Source: Halieaceae bacterium UBA4438 (GTDB lineage: Bacteria; Pseudomonadota; Gammaproteobacteria; Pseudomonadales; Halieaceae). From it: 36,925 nucleotides of DNA. The stretch covers positions 20,854-57,778 of the forward strand of contig DGPO01000057.1 in NCBI GenBank assembly GCA_002390485.1, written 5' to 3'. The notes beneath the pieces were generated by a model. It did not search any database. It was not told where the DNA came from and saw only the letters and a list, made by a program, of their open reading frames with translations. Shown one piece after another: positions 27,284 through 35,519 of the stretch (position 1 is the first letter of the stretch; the number at the start of each line of letters is the position of its first letter). The translations under genes and the position numbers were made by a program.

Positions 27284-28651
27284 TCAACCTCCCGTCGCGA
27301 GTGCTGAGACGATACGGCTGTGAAATTCTCTAATGGAAAAGCTCGACGTGGTGGGAATGGCCATGGCCTGCGGAAGGGACCCTGTCCAGTTTGATTCGGC
27401 AACAAGGCCGGGCACTAATCGCATTTTGCGCTCGTCGGAAAAATTCAGATAGGACTGGTAGAGACTCGTCCTAACAATCACCAAGTCATTTTTTTGGTCG
27501 ATAACAATAAATTGGCCGTCAAATCCAGAGGTGTGGATTACCGTATTGACGCACTCGCCATCGTCATTCGTTTCACCGCAAAAGCTCCAGAACTGCTTGT
27601 CGTAAAAGCTGCTCATGGCGGTGACGCTAGCGATATAGTTCGAGTAGTACCTACCGCCCTCTAGTTCCAATGCACCCAATTGAATGAGATATCCAAATTT
27701 GGCGAAGTCCCGCGCCGTCGAGTCAAGGCAGCAGTAAGTCAGATAATTGCCGTTGGATTGACCACCTTCGACATTGTCTCGCCACCAAAATGCGTCGATG
27801 TTGAGCGGCTCAAACAGTTCCGTCTCTGCAAAAATGCCGGGATCCTGCCCCGTCGCGCGGTATAGAATTTCCCCAAGAACTTGGGTGTCGCAGTTGGCGT
27901 AGAGAAACTCACCCGCCTTGTAAGTGCCGCCGCTTACCCAGGGATAGGACGCTCCATCGCGGGCTAAGGGTCGGTTTATACAGGCAGACATCTGATCTTG
28001 AGCGAATACAATATTTCCCCCGGCAGCACCGTCGCTTTCATTCTGGCACTCGCCGGCACTACCCGTTTCCGAGATAAAGCAAATAGGGACTAACCCCGAT
28101 CGCATGTCCAATAGTTGCTCTATGGTGATACTCGACCGTTCGTCCGATTGCCACTCTGAAATGAAATCAGAGGCCGGTTGGCTGGTGCCGTTAATCAGCC
28201 CTTTTTCAATGGCAATACCAATGAGAATGCTGGTGAACGATTTTGCGGTTGACCACGAGGTGACCAGGCTGTCTCGGTCTCTGCTCCCGAAATCATTTTG
28301 CCAAAATGCGGGGTCTTGCGCGGTAGGCGTCGAGGACAGCGACGTTATCGTGGCGACTTCACCTTCGGCGATACCGCGATACCGCTCGTCCACCAACTTG
28401 CCGGCTTTTACGACGAGTGCGGCTTGCGTGAATGACCCGTCAGCCATCGCATAACCGAAGGCCGCCTCTAAGGCGGCGGTGTCAAATCCGGCGTCCGCTG
28501 CCGACTGCGTTTCCCATGTCGCAGGGTGCGGTGACTCGAATACAGGCGGTTGTGCAATGGGGGCGGGCGGTGTGGTGCTTGCACCACCACCACCGCCTCC
28601 ACAGGCGGTACAAAGGAGTGACAGAGAGAAGATAAGAGCGGGTATTTTCAT
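27284..28651 (-). CDS. Lipoprotein serine hydrolase, class C beta-lactamase fold
   Basis: A 455-residue secreted protein. The start at 28651 gives a lipoprotein signal MKIPALIFSLSLLCTAC, lipobox Cys17 followed by six glycines and a Pro-rich linker. A Gly at +2 predicts export to the outer membrane. The domain is of the beta-lactamase/esterase (PF00144, NylB-like) type: the nucleophile is Ser134 in STAK (Lys137), YAN is the second motif (FLYANCD), and HTSG is the third. Eight cysteines lie in the mature domain, grouped as PIC/GEC, SAC/ANC, YCC and SFC/GEC, an even number that suggests disulphides. Substrate unknown; esterase, peptidase-like or amidase activity all possible, and true beta-lactamase activity is unlikely to be the main role. 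An upstream start at 28714 would spoil the signal peptide. It lies 78 bases after the acyl-CoA ligase gene on the same strand. Confidence 0.85.
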   Translation of the reverse strand: MKIPALIFSLSLLCTACGGGGGGASTTPPAPIAQPPVFESPHPATWETQSAADAGFDTAALEAAFGYAMADGSFTQAALVVKAGKLVDERYRGIAEGEVATITSLSSTPTAQDPAFWQNDFGSRDRDSLVTSWSTAKSFTSILIGIAIEKGLINGTSQPASDFISEWQSDERSSITIEQLLDMRSGLVPICFISETGSAGECQNESDGAAGGNIVFAQDQMSACINRPLARDGASYPWVSGGTYKAGEFLYANCDTQVLGEILYRATGQDPGIFAETELFEPLNIDAFWWRDNVEGGQSNGNYLTYCCLDSTARDFAKFGYLIQLGALELEGGRYYSNYIASVTAMSSFYDKQFWSFCGETNDDGECVNTVIHTSGFDGQFIVIDQKNDLVIVRTSLYQSYLNFSDERKMRLVPGLVAESNWTGSLPQAMAIPTTSSFSIREFHSRIVSALATGG

Positions 28652-28729
28652 AGAGACTCTCTTGCGATTTGGCCGTATTGCGTAACCGGGGGGAAGCCCG
28701 GATCGTTCGAACACGTTACGTTTACGAGT

Positions 28730-30358
28730 CTACCGATGCATTTCCGCCGTAGCCTTCGCCCACTTATAGTCGGCTTTACCGTTTGGCGCTCGCTGAACCA
28801 CATCGACAAGAATAGATTGCCTCGGAGCCTTATAGCTTGCCAGCTGGGTTCGTACGTGCTCTCGCAGCCCATCTTCGCCAATGGCAGCGGTGTGGGCTTT
28901 TTGTGAATACACTGCGACCACTCGATTACCCAATCGCTCGTCGGGCAGCCCAACGACCAGGCAATCTTCAACGTCCACATGGCGTTTAATCGCTTCTTCG
29001 ACCTCTTCGGTAAAGACTTTCTCTCCGCCGGTATTAATGCACTGAGATCCTCGCCCCAGTAGGGTAATGGACCCATCGGCTTCGACCGTGGCGTAATCGC
29101 CTGGGAATGAGTACCGAATGCCGTTCACCACCCGAAAGGTGCGTGCGGACTTTTCCTCGTCCTTATAATAGCCGCGAGGGACAATACCGGCCGTTGCGAC
29201 CATCCCCATCTCTCCGGACCCAGGTTTAACGGGTTCGTCGTCCTCGTTGAGAACTTTCACGTAGTCGGCGACCATAAATTTCGCAGTCTTGGCGGCGCCG
29301 TCGCGCGTGCTGATCGACCCACCCATAGAGCCTTCTGTGGAGCCCATAATATCGTTAAGAATCATGTCATGGTGTCTGAGCAAGCCCTCTTTGATTTCAG
29401 AAGACCACATGACGCCCGAGGAGGCGATTTGGCCCACGCGAGATAAGTCATAGGGTGTACCTGCGTCCTGAGCCGCATCGAGCGCAGCAAGAATAGGGCG
29501 TGCAAACGCATCACCAACAATCGTTAAGTCGGTGACCTGGTTATCAATGACGCATTGAATCAGTGCATCCGCATCGAGGTGGGAGGTTCGCTGCGTCACC
29601 ACGGTGCCCCCACAGTTCAGTGCCACCATCGTGCCGATCCACATTCCAGTTCCATGCATTTGCGGACAAGCAGGCAGGCTTCGATGCACCTTGTCCATCG
29701 CGGTAATCGCTCGTGCCGCTTCAATTAGATCGTCAACAGAGCTTGGGGGCGCCAATCCTCTGGAGGTGACACCGCCGATCGATAGCCAGTGAGCCAGTGC
29801 ACCATTGTCATACATCACTCCCTTTGGCATCCCAGTCGTGCCGCCAGTGTAGAGCATGTAGCGGTCTTCGAATTTGCCGGGTGTAAAGGGGACTGGTGCC
29901 GAGGACCTAATCGCATCGTCATAATCGATCGCACCCTCTAATAGCGGCTCTCCAGACTCGTCATCGACTTGGATATAGAGTTTTATATTGGGAAGACTCT
30001 CCCGAATTTCCTTGACTCGGGGCGCGTAGCTTGCGTGGTAGATAACAACCTGCGCATCACTGTTGTCGAGCAGATAGACGAGCTCTTCTGATCGGTATCG
30101 ATAGTTCACATTGACCGGACATAGGGCGCTTTTGAAGCATCCAAAATGCGCTTCGGTGTACTCGTTACAATTGAGCATATACAAGCCGACTGATGCGCCA
30201 GAAGTCACCTTATGCGACTGAAACAGCCCTGCAAGCCGCGCAGCTCGGTCATTGAATTCTGACCAGGTTACGGTGTTGCCCTCGCAGATCAACGCGGGCC
30301 GATCGGGAAATGCCTCCGACAGCGCGGTCCATACGTTATTGAAATGAAAATCCATCAT
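28730..30358 (-). CDS. Acyl-CoA synthetase (AMP-forming), FadD19-like
   Basis: An ANL-superfamily ligase of 542 residues that activates a carboxylic acid to its CoA thioester through an acyl-adenylate. The P-loop is YTGGTTGMPKG near residue 170; adenine-binding DIMGSTEGSMGG, hinge-region FPGDYATVEADGSITLLGRGS, and GGEKVFTEEVEEAIKRH follow; the catalytic Lys528 is in APNGKADYK. The overall sequence recalls actinobacterial FadD19/FadD3-type sterol side-chain or ring acid ligases more than E. coli FadD, so a bulky or branched acid is a possible substrate; this is inference from remembered family sequences. ATGs at 30358 and 30355 are both possible starts. A gap of 124 bases separates it from deaD upstream. 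Confidence 0.9.
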   Translation of the reverse strand: MMDFHFNNVWTALSEAFPDRPALICEGNTVTWSEFNDRAARLAGLFQSHKVTSGASVGLYMLNCNEYTEAHFGCFKSALCPVNVNYRYRSEELVYLLDNSDAQVVIYHASYAPRVKEIRESLPNIKLYIQVDDESGEPLLEGAIDYDDAIRSSAPVPFTPGKFEDRYMLYTGGTTGMPKGVMYDNGALAHWLSIGGVTSRGLAPPSSVDDLIEAARAITAMDKVHRSLPACPQMHGTGMWIGTMVALNCGGTVVTQRTSHLDADALIQCVIDNQVTDLTIVGDAFARPILAALDAAQDAGTPYDLSRVGQIASSGVMWSSEIKEGLLRHHDMILNDIMGSTEGSMGGSISTRDGAAKTAKFMVADYVKVLNEDDEPVKPGSGEMGMVATAGIVPRGYYKDEEKSARTFRVVNGIRYSFPGDYATVEADGSITLLGRGSQCINTGGEKVFTEEVEEAIKRHVDVEDCLVVGLPDERLGNRVVAVYSQKAHTAAIGEDGLREHVRTQLASYKAPRQSILVDVVQRAPNGKADYKWAKATAEMHR

Positions 30359-30482
30359 TGCGCTCCGCTGAGTTTATTGTTGTTGAGCGGAACGGCGCTG
30401 CATGTGACATCAAACACCGATCCACAGTAATCAGCGTCTCATGTGCAAGAATAAATTTCTAGACCGGATTTAGACGGGGGGG

Positions 30483-32216
30483 TTACGCCGAGAGCGAATC
30501 GACAACCCTGACAGCACCTAGATTTGCGCCCTTGACGCGCACTTTTTTAAGGTGCTTCAAAATCTGCTTGGGCATGCCCTCAGGAAGATCTACGGTCGAG
30601 TAGTGCTCAAAGATATTAACCTTGCCAATAAATTGTCCTTCGATCCCCACCTCGTTAGCAACCGCACCCATGATTTCTCGCGGTTTGACGCCTTTGTCTC
30701 GCCCTATAGCCAACCAGAATCGTTCCATGACGACGTCCGGATGGTCCTCGAGCGGCGTGGCTCGTCCCAACTCTTTAGCGGTATAGGTCAGTGGTACCTT
30801 ACGCTCTTGCCCTTGCTTGTCTTTCGTTGGAACGGGGACTCTATCCTTTGTTTGTCTGGCAGCACCCTCTGCCGGAGTGGTTTTCGCCTTGTGTGGTGCA
30901 GTCGCAGGGTCGATTCCGTCAATCAACATGGTTGCAAGCGCCATCGAGATATCACGATGCGTGTGGCCTTCGTTTATGAGTTGCTCAATCGCTTCATTAG
31001 CACGCGGGTGGGCAGGCCGACTCATCCCTGACTTCAGCTGATCGACCAGCCGAGCCCGCGCCTTGGCGTCAATATCAGCCAGACTGGGTAAATCGATTTG
31101 CTGAATTTTTTGCTTGGTAACGCGTTCAATATTACTGAGCATTCGGCGCTCTCTGGGCGCGACAAATAAAATGGCCTTACCCTCTCGGCCAGCACGGCCC
31201 GTGCGGCCTATACGATGAACGTAAGACTCGCGGTCAAAGGGAATGTCGTAGTTGATCACGTGGGTAATTCGTTCGACATCGAGTCCGCGCGCCGCTACAT
31301 CGGTCGCGACAATAATATCGATACGCCCCGATTTGAGTTGCTCGACCGTCTTAATTCGCGTCTTCTGATCAATGTCACCATTGAGTGGCGCGGCATTAAA
31401 GCCCCGCTGTCTCAACTGCTCAGCGATGGCCGATGTGCTCTCGCGTGTGCGGACGAAAACAATAACACCTTGTGTATTCTCTACACCGAGGAATCGTGCC
31501 AGTGCGTCGAGTTTGTTCGTACCTTTGACCAGCCAATAGTACTGCTCAATATTGACGTTGGTCGTTGCACCAGAGGTGATGGCTATTTCAACGGGGTTGT
31601 CCAAATGTTCGCTGGCGATCTCTCTGATGCGCGGAGGCATGGTCGCAGAGAACAGCGCGACTCTTCGGCCTTTGGGTGTTTGGGCTAAAATTTGGTCGAC
31701 ATCGTCGATAAAACCCATCCGAAGCATTTCGTCCGCTTCATCGAGAACGACCGTCTTAATTTGACTGAAGTCGGCGCTGCCTCGCTTGAGGTGATCCAAC
31801 AGGCGTCCTGGGGTGGCGACAACAATATGCACGCCCTCTTTAAGACTCTTCAGTTGCTGCCGCATATCGTTGCCGCCGCAGAGCGTAACGACTCTGCAGC
31901 CGGGCGACCCTTTTGCATACGAACGAAAGGCATCAGCAACTTGCATTGACAGCTCGCGCGTCGGACATAAGACCAATACTTGGGGGGCTCGGTTTTTGTA
32001 GTCGAGTACTGCAAGCACCGGGAGTGCGAAGGCCGCGGTCTTTCCAGTTCCGGTCTGGGCAATGCCTACAACGTCTCTACCCTCCAACAGTGCCGGTACG
32101 GTCTCGGCTTGAATCGGTGTGGCCTCTTCGTAACCCAAAACGCTGAGCGACTCGAGCAAAAACGGGGGTAGCCCAAGGCTGTCAAAAGCCACAGGATTGG
32201 TTGTGGTATCGGTCAT
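30483..32216 (-). CDS. deaD: ATP-dependent RNA helicase DeaD/CsdA
   Basis: A DEAD-box RNA helicase of 577 residues acting in ribosome assembly and mRNA turnover, especially in the cold. The Q motif (FDSLGLPP to Gln36), Walker A AQTGTGKT (53-60), PTRELSMQV, VVLDEADEMLRMGF, SAT, and HRIGRTGRAGREGKA are all present. The C-terminal region has the DbpA-type RNA-binding domain (AIGRDKGVKPREIMGAVANE, STVDLPEGMPKQIL) that separates DeaD from RhlE-like proteins. The start at 32216 (MTDTTTN) gives the normal family N-terminus; an in-frame TTG at 32318 would add 34 unconserved residues. No good ribosome site precedes the ATG. The first 170 or so bases of transcript appear untranslated. Confidence 0.95.
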   Translation of the reverse strand: MTDTTTNPVAFDSLGLPPFLLESLSVLGYEEATPIQAETVPALLEGRDVVGIAQTGTGKTAAFALPVLAVLDYKNRAPQVLVLCPTRELSMQVADAFRSYAKGSPGCRVVTLCGGNDMRQQLKSLKEGVHIVVATPGRLLDHLKRGSADFSQIKTVVLDEADEMLRMGFIDDVDQILAQTPKGRRVALFSATMPPRIREIASEHLDNPVEIAITSGATTNVNIEQYYWLVKGTNKLDALARFLGVENTQGVIVFVRTRESTSAIAEQLRQRGFNAAPLNGDIDQKTRIKTVEQLKSGRIDIIVATDVAARGLDVERITHVINYDIPFDRESYVHRIGRTGRAGREGKAILFVAPRERRMLSNIERVTKQKIQQIDLPSLADIDAKARARLVDQLKSGMSRPAHPRANEAIEQLINEGHTHRDISMALATMLIDGIDPATAPHKAKTTPAEGAARQTKDRVPVPTKDKQGQERKVPLTYTAKELGRATPLEDHPDVVMERFWLAIGRDKGVKPREIMGAVANEVGIEGQFIGKVNIFEHYSTVDLPEGMPKQILKHLKKVRVKGANLGAVRVVDSLSA

Positions 32217-32420
32217 AGTCTGTGCACGGGTGGGGAAAGCGCGCAGAGTACGCGTTGTCTTGCGCCCATAAAAGGGAAATCCTGCCACTATCGCTAAAGG
32301 GATGCCGCACTGGCTCAACCGGGTGACCCCGCCGGACCGTTAAGTCGCGGTATTCGATCGGTCCGTGAAACACGCTCACCAAATTACGACACTATCTTGC
32401 CGGCGAGCACGCGCGTTGAA
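32217..32420 (-). promoter_or_regulatory. Candidate promoter and long structured 5' leader of deaD
   Basis: On the minus strand a GATAGT -10 (plus coordinates 32391-32396) lies 18 bases downstream of a weak TTCAAC -35 (32415-32420), which would give a leader of about 168 bases. The leader contains a perfect 7-bp inverted repeat, CGGACCG (32333-32339) and CGGTCCG (32359-32365), with a 19-base loop, plus a small GGGT-G-ACCC hairpin nearby. Long leaders are known for the cold-shock helicase gene csdA in E. coli; the resemblance is by analogy only. Confidence 0.4.
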
Positions 32421-32459
32421 ACGAGTTAAACAGTCAGTGGACAGTGCAGTAAAACGGTA

Positions 32460-32503
32460 TTGTCGATACGCGATACCACACCTGTTATCAGCGCTTAACG
32501 CTG
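32460..32503 (+). promoter_or_regulatory. Candidate moaC promoter with palindrome at the start site
   Basis: TTGTCG (32460-32465) and TGTTAT (32483-32488) are 17 bases apart. Directly after the -10 is CAGCG-CTTAA-CGCTG (32489-32503), a perfect 5-bp inverted repeat that would straddle the transcription start. It could be an operator. The hexamers are imperfect. Confidence 0.35.
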
Positions 32504-32525
32504 CGCGGCGTGATAGCATTACGCC

Positions 32526-33020
32526 ATGAATAAAGATCAGCCGTTGACACATTTAGACAGTCGGGGTGAAGCCCGCATGGTAGACGTTGGAGACAAAGCG
32601 GTGACCTCCCGCGTCGCTGTCGCGCGCGCGCAGATTCGAATGAAACCCGAAACACTCTCAGTGATCTTGGCGAGCGAGCTCGCCAAAGGCGACGCGCTTG
32701 CGACAGCACGAATCGCCGCCATTCAAGCCGCCAAGAAGACCAGCGATTTGATCCCACTATGTCATCCGCTACCCATCACCAAGGTTGCGGTTGAGCTGCG
32801 TGCTGACGATGCGCTTCCCGGAATAGTAATCGAGGTCACCTGTAAGGTGCGTGGTCAAACGGGTATTGAAATGGAAGCGCTTACAGCCGCGTCTGTTGCG
32901 GCGCTGACCATCTACGATATGGCAAAATCAATTGATCGGGGCATGGTGATCGAGGAGGTCATGTTGATCGAGAAGTCGGGTGGAAAAACAGGTGAGTGGC
33001 GAAGTGACGATCACGGTTAA
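32526..33020 (+). CDS. moaC: Cyclic pyranopterin monophosphate synthase MoaC
   Basis: Completes the first step of molybdenum cofactor synthesis, converting the MoaA product to cyclic pyranopterin monophosphate. The 164-residue product has [18 protein letters not shown], the active-site [37 protein letters not shown], and the catalytic [10 protein letters not shown] with EKSGGKTG. The ATG at 32526 has no Shine-Dalgarno sequence upstream, so an alternative initiation mode, possibly leaderless, is conceivable. moaD begins within its last codons. moaA is not in the window. Confidence 0.97.
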   Translation: MNKDQPLTHLDSRGEARMVDVGDKAVTSRVAVARAQIRMKPETLSVILASELAKGDALATARIAAIQAAKKTSDLIPLCHPLPITKVAVELRADDALPGIVIEVTCKVRGQTGIEMEALTAASVAALTIYDMAKSIDRGMVIEEVMLIEKSGGKTGEWRSDDHG

Positions 33021-33258
33021 GTTTTTTTCTTTGATTCGTGAGGCTGTTGCGACGGAGCAGCTCGTCTTAGAGTGGTCTGAATCGCTTTCAACGGTCGAGC
33101 AGGTCAAGGCCGTCCTCAGCGAGCGGGGCGAAGCTTGGTCCACCGCATTATCACACCCCAACCTAATACAAGCCGTAAACCAACGTGTTGTTTTCCCGGA
33201 AGAAAACATCGCTGACGGTGACGAGCTTGCATTTTTCCCACCCATGACCGGTGGTTGA
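33004..33258 (+). CDS. moaD: Molybdopterin synthase small subunit MoaD
   Basis: Ubiquitin-fold sulphur carrier, 84 residues from the chosen GTG at 33004 ([15 protein letters not shown]), which has AGGTGA eight bases upstream; GTGs at 32992 and 32980 would lengthen it by 4 and 8 residues. The C-terminus is the required di-glycine (FFPPMTGG) that is adenylated and thiocarboxylated. It overlaps moaC by 17 bases and is followed by moaE, its partner subunit. Confidence 0.92.
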   Translation: MTITVKFFSLIREAVATEQLVLEWSESLSTVEQVKAVLSERGEAWSTALSHPNLIQAVNQRVVFPEENIADGDELAFFPPMTGG

Positions 33259-33268
33259 GGTGAGGGCG

Positions 33269-33724
33269 GTGGTAACCGACCAGCTGATCGACCCGGGGCA
33301 ATTAGCGGCTGAATTCTATGCGCGCCACCCACATGCCGCAGTAACCACGTTTGTCGGCTTCGTCCGTGATTTCAATGAGACCAGCCAGGTCGAGGATTTG
33401 TTTCTCGAGTGTTACGTCGAAATGGCCAGCAAAGTACTCACAGAGTTGGGCGAGGCGGCCGCGTCGCGCTTTAGCTTGAAGGCTTGGAATATTGTCCATC
33501 GTTTTGGAACCTTGCCCGTCGAAGATCCGATTGTGTTTGTTGCCACCAGTGCTGACCATCGTGCAGAAGCGTTTAGTGCATGCGAGTTTATTATGGACGT
33601 ACTAAAAACCGATGCGCCATTTTGGAAGCGAGAACGGTTTGACGATGAGGTTGTCTGGGTTACGGTGAAGGGTTCGGACAAGGATCGTCGCCTTCGCTGG
33701 GTTAATAAGGATAAAGCGTCATGA
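33269..33724 (+). CDS. moaE: Molybdopterin synthase catalytic subunit MoaE
   Basis: Converts cyclic pyranopterin monophosphate to molybdopterin with sulphur from MoaD. From the GTG at 33269 it has 151 residues, the usual length, with GAGGTGAGG just upstream; an in-frame GTG at 33251 would add six residues and overlap moaD. Family features: TTFVGFVRDFN, LFLECYVEMASKVL, IVHRFGTLPVEDPIVFV, and the catalytic-lysine region LKTDAPFWKRERF. The stop overlaps the ATG of the NUDIX gene (ATGA). Confidence 0.94.
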   Translation: MVTDQLIDPGQLAAEFYARHPHAAVTTFVGFVRDFNETSQVEDLFLECYVEMASKVLTELGEAAASRFSLKAWNIVHRFGTLPVEDPIVFVATSADHRAEAFSACEFIMDVLKTDAPFWKRERFDDEVVWVTVKGSDKDRRLRWVNKDKAS

Positions 33725-34269
33725 AGTACTGTTCTAAATGTGCGCACGAGACGGTGCGAGAGATTCCTGAGGGTGAAGACCGAGAGCGCGACGTGTGCCC
33801 GGCGTGCGGGGAAATTTTCTACGTCAATCCGAAGGTGATTGTAGGGTGCATTCCCACCATTGGAGACAAAGTTCTCTTATGTAAGCGCGCGATCGAGCCG
33901 CGTTATGGCAAATGGACTTTGCCCGCTGGATTTATGGAAAATCGCGAAACAACGGAGGAGGGTGCTGCGCGCGAGACGTGGGAAGAAGCCGAGGCGCGTA
34001 CCGTCAATATGGCGCTGTATCGAATATTTGACGTGCCTCACATTAGTCAGGTTTACGTGTTTTATCGCTGCGACGTCCTTGACGAGAAGTTTGGCGCGGG
34101 CTCAGAAAGCTTGGAGAGCAAGCTTTACGCCGAGGATGAAATCCCGTGGGACGAACTCGCCTTCCCCGTCGTTGTTGAGATGCTTAGAGAGTTTTTTGAA
34201 GATCGTAAAACACAGGAATTTCCAGTCAGGAACAGCACGATTCGTTACCAGAAAAGGCGGGCGGGCTGA
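33721..34269 (+). CDS. NUDIX hydrolase with N-terminal zinc ribbon
   Basis: A 182-residue hydrolase. The N-terminal zinc ribbon has Cys4, Cys7, Cys26 and Cys29 (Nudix_N_2-like) and is followed by NPKVIVGCIP. The NUDIX box runs GFMENRETTEEGAARETWEE, matching Gx5Ex7REUxEE, but the usual Gly near the end is Glu (AEA), a minor departure. Likely substrates are nucleoside diphosphate derivatives such as ADP-ribose, NADH or FAD; the sequence does not decide. The start overlaps the moaE stop by four bases, so it is translationally coupled to the molybdopterin genes. A 69-base gap with a 10-base repeated ACTGACTGGC follows before bcp. Confidence 0.9.
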   Translation: MKYCSKCAHETVREIPEGEDRERDVCPACGEIFYVNPKVIVGCIPTIGDKVLLCKRAIEPRYGKWTLPAGFMENRETTEEGAARETWEEAEARTVNMALYRIFDVPHISQVYVFYRCDVLDEKFGAGSESLESKLYAEDEIPWDELAFPVVVEMLREFFEDRKTQEFPVRNSTIRYQKRRAG

Positions 34270-34338
34270 CTGGCACTGACTGGCCTGTAATCAAGGGACG
34301 CCCACCACTTCACTAAAAACACGTTAGAGGATTTTAAT

Positions 34339-34815
34339 ATGTCACTTCTCACGATAGACGTCGCAGCGCCAGCTTTCACACTCATGGATCATCACGGGAA
34401 CGCAGTGTCGCTCTCTGATTATCAGGGCGCGAAAAATGTGCTGGTGTATTTTTATCCAAAAGCCATGACGCCCGGATGCACGGTTCAAGCGCAAGGATTG
34501 AGAGACAGTGCCAAGCAATTGGCGGCTCACGATACCGTCGTTTTTGGGATCAGCCCAGACCCGGTGAAGCGGTTAGCAAAGTTTGTTGAGCGCGATGAGC
34601 TTAACTTTCAATTGTTGAGCGACGAGGATCACGCAGTGGCAGATGCTTATGGCGCATGGGGCCCCAAGAAGTTTATGGGCCGTGAGTACGACGGAATTCT
34701 TAGGACCAGCTACCTCGTCGACAAACAGGGGGTGCTGCGTCAGATTTTCGACAAGTTTAAGACGAAAGACCACCACGAGGTGGTTCTAAATAAGATAGCG
34801 GAGCTTGGTCTGTGA
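34339..34815 (+). CDS. bcp: Thioredoxin-dependent thiol peroxidase, BCP/PrxQ family
   Basis: A cytoplasmic peroxiredoxin of 158 residues reducing hydrogen peroxide and organic peroxides. The peroxidatic Cys47 is in [16 protein letters not shown]. In E. coli BCP the resolving cysteine is five residues later; here that position is Gln52, and no other cysteine occurs in the protein, so it must work as a 1-Cys enzyme resolved by an external thiol. The rest of the fold ([46 protein letters not shown]) is standard. AGAGGA precedes the ATG. Its stop overlaps the GTG of the GST-like gene by four bases. Confidence 0.94.
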   Translation: MSLLTIDVAAPAFTLMDHHGNAVSLSDYQGAKNVLVYFYPKAMTPGCTVQAQGLRDSAKQLAAHDTVVFGISPDPVKRLAKFVERDELNFQLLSDEDHAVADAYGAWGPKKFMGREYDGILRTSYLVDKQGVLRQIFDKFKTKDHHEVVLNKIAELGL

Positions 34816-35513
34816 TTGAGCTCTTCACCTCGCCCACACCCAATGGGCATAAGGTTTCGATCGCGTTAGAAGAGATGGGCTTGGACTATGAGTTCCACAC
34901 CATTGACCTGCGTTCGGGCGAGCAAAAGCGAGAGCCGTTTTTAACGCACTCACCCAACGGCCGAATTCCCGCAATTTATGACAGGGATTTTGATCTGTCG
35001 ATCTTTGAGTCAGGTGCCATCATGCTGCATCTTGCGGAAAAGAGCGGGAAATTTCTCCCGACTGATGTCGTTGGACGATCGCGCGTCGTTCAGTGGCTTA
35101 TGTTTCAGATGGGCGGTGTAGGACCTATGATGGGGCAGGCGAATGTCTTTTTTCGCTATTTCCCAGAGAAGTTACAGCCGGCAATTGACCGCTATCAGAG
35201 CGAAGGGCGCCGACTGTTTGAGGTGCTCGATACACAGTTGAGCAAGACGGAGTACCTTGCCGGTGATTACAGCATTGCGGACATGGCGAACTGGGCGTGG
35301 GTGCGAACACACCGCTGGAGCGGAATAGACATTGACGGTCTTGAACATCTTCAACGATGGCACAAGAGCATAAAGCAGCGACCCGCGGCGCAAAAAGGAC
35401 TGGCCATTCCTGTTGATTTGCGGTTGTTGCGTGACGGCAATGAGGACTCTGAGGAGACGAAAGACTTCATTAAGGGCGCCCAAACGATGGTTCAGGGTGT
35501 GAAAAAGGACTGA
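34812..35513 (+). CDS. Glutathione S-transferase family protein, Nu-class (YfcG-like)
   Basis: A 233-residue protein with a thioredoxin-fold N-terminal domain and an all-helical C-terminal domain. [18 protein letters not shown] places Thr9-Pro10-Asn11 exactly where E. coli YfcG has its glutathione-binding Thr9 and Asn11. It continues [12 protein letters not shown] and [19 protein letters not shown]. YfcG-type enzymes act as disulphide-bond and peroxide reductases rather than classical conjugating enzymes. The GTG start overlaps the bcp stop, so co-production with a 1-Cys peroxiredoxin hints that this protein or glutathione could supply the resolving thiol. exoA-like gene follows after six bases. 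Confidence 0.9.
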   Translation: MIELFTSPTPNGHKVSIALEEMGLDYEFHTIDLRSGEQKREPFLTHSPNGRIPAIYDRDFDLSIFESGAIMLHLAEKSGKFLPTDVVGRSRVVQWLMFQMGGVGPMMGQANVFFRYFPEKLQPAIDRYQSEGRRLFEVLDTQLSKTEYLAGDYSIADMANWAWVRTHRWSGIDIDGLEHLQRWHKSIKQRPAAQKGLAIPVDLRLLRDGNEDSEETKDFIKGAQTMVQGVKKD

Positions 35514-35519
35514 GAAACG

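Noticed and set aside
28588..28605. Trinucleotide (CCA)n-like run in the lipoprotein gene as a phase-variable repeat
   Set aside because: It encodes the poly-Gly linker; unit changes of three bases would not shift the frame, and the run is short and imperfect.
27133..30360. tRNA-Gly followed by two accessory-looking genes, as at an integration site
   Set aside because: No second copy of the tRNA 3' end, no integrase and no clear composition shift by eye; deaD follows directly.
30476..30482. G7 run after the deaD stop codon
   Set aside because: Outside the coding region and not near a promoter; no sign of a regulatory role.
34266..34284. Tandem ACTGACTGGC-like repeat after the NUDIX gene
   Set aside because: Only two imperfect units; too short for an array or meaningful binding site.
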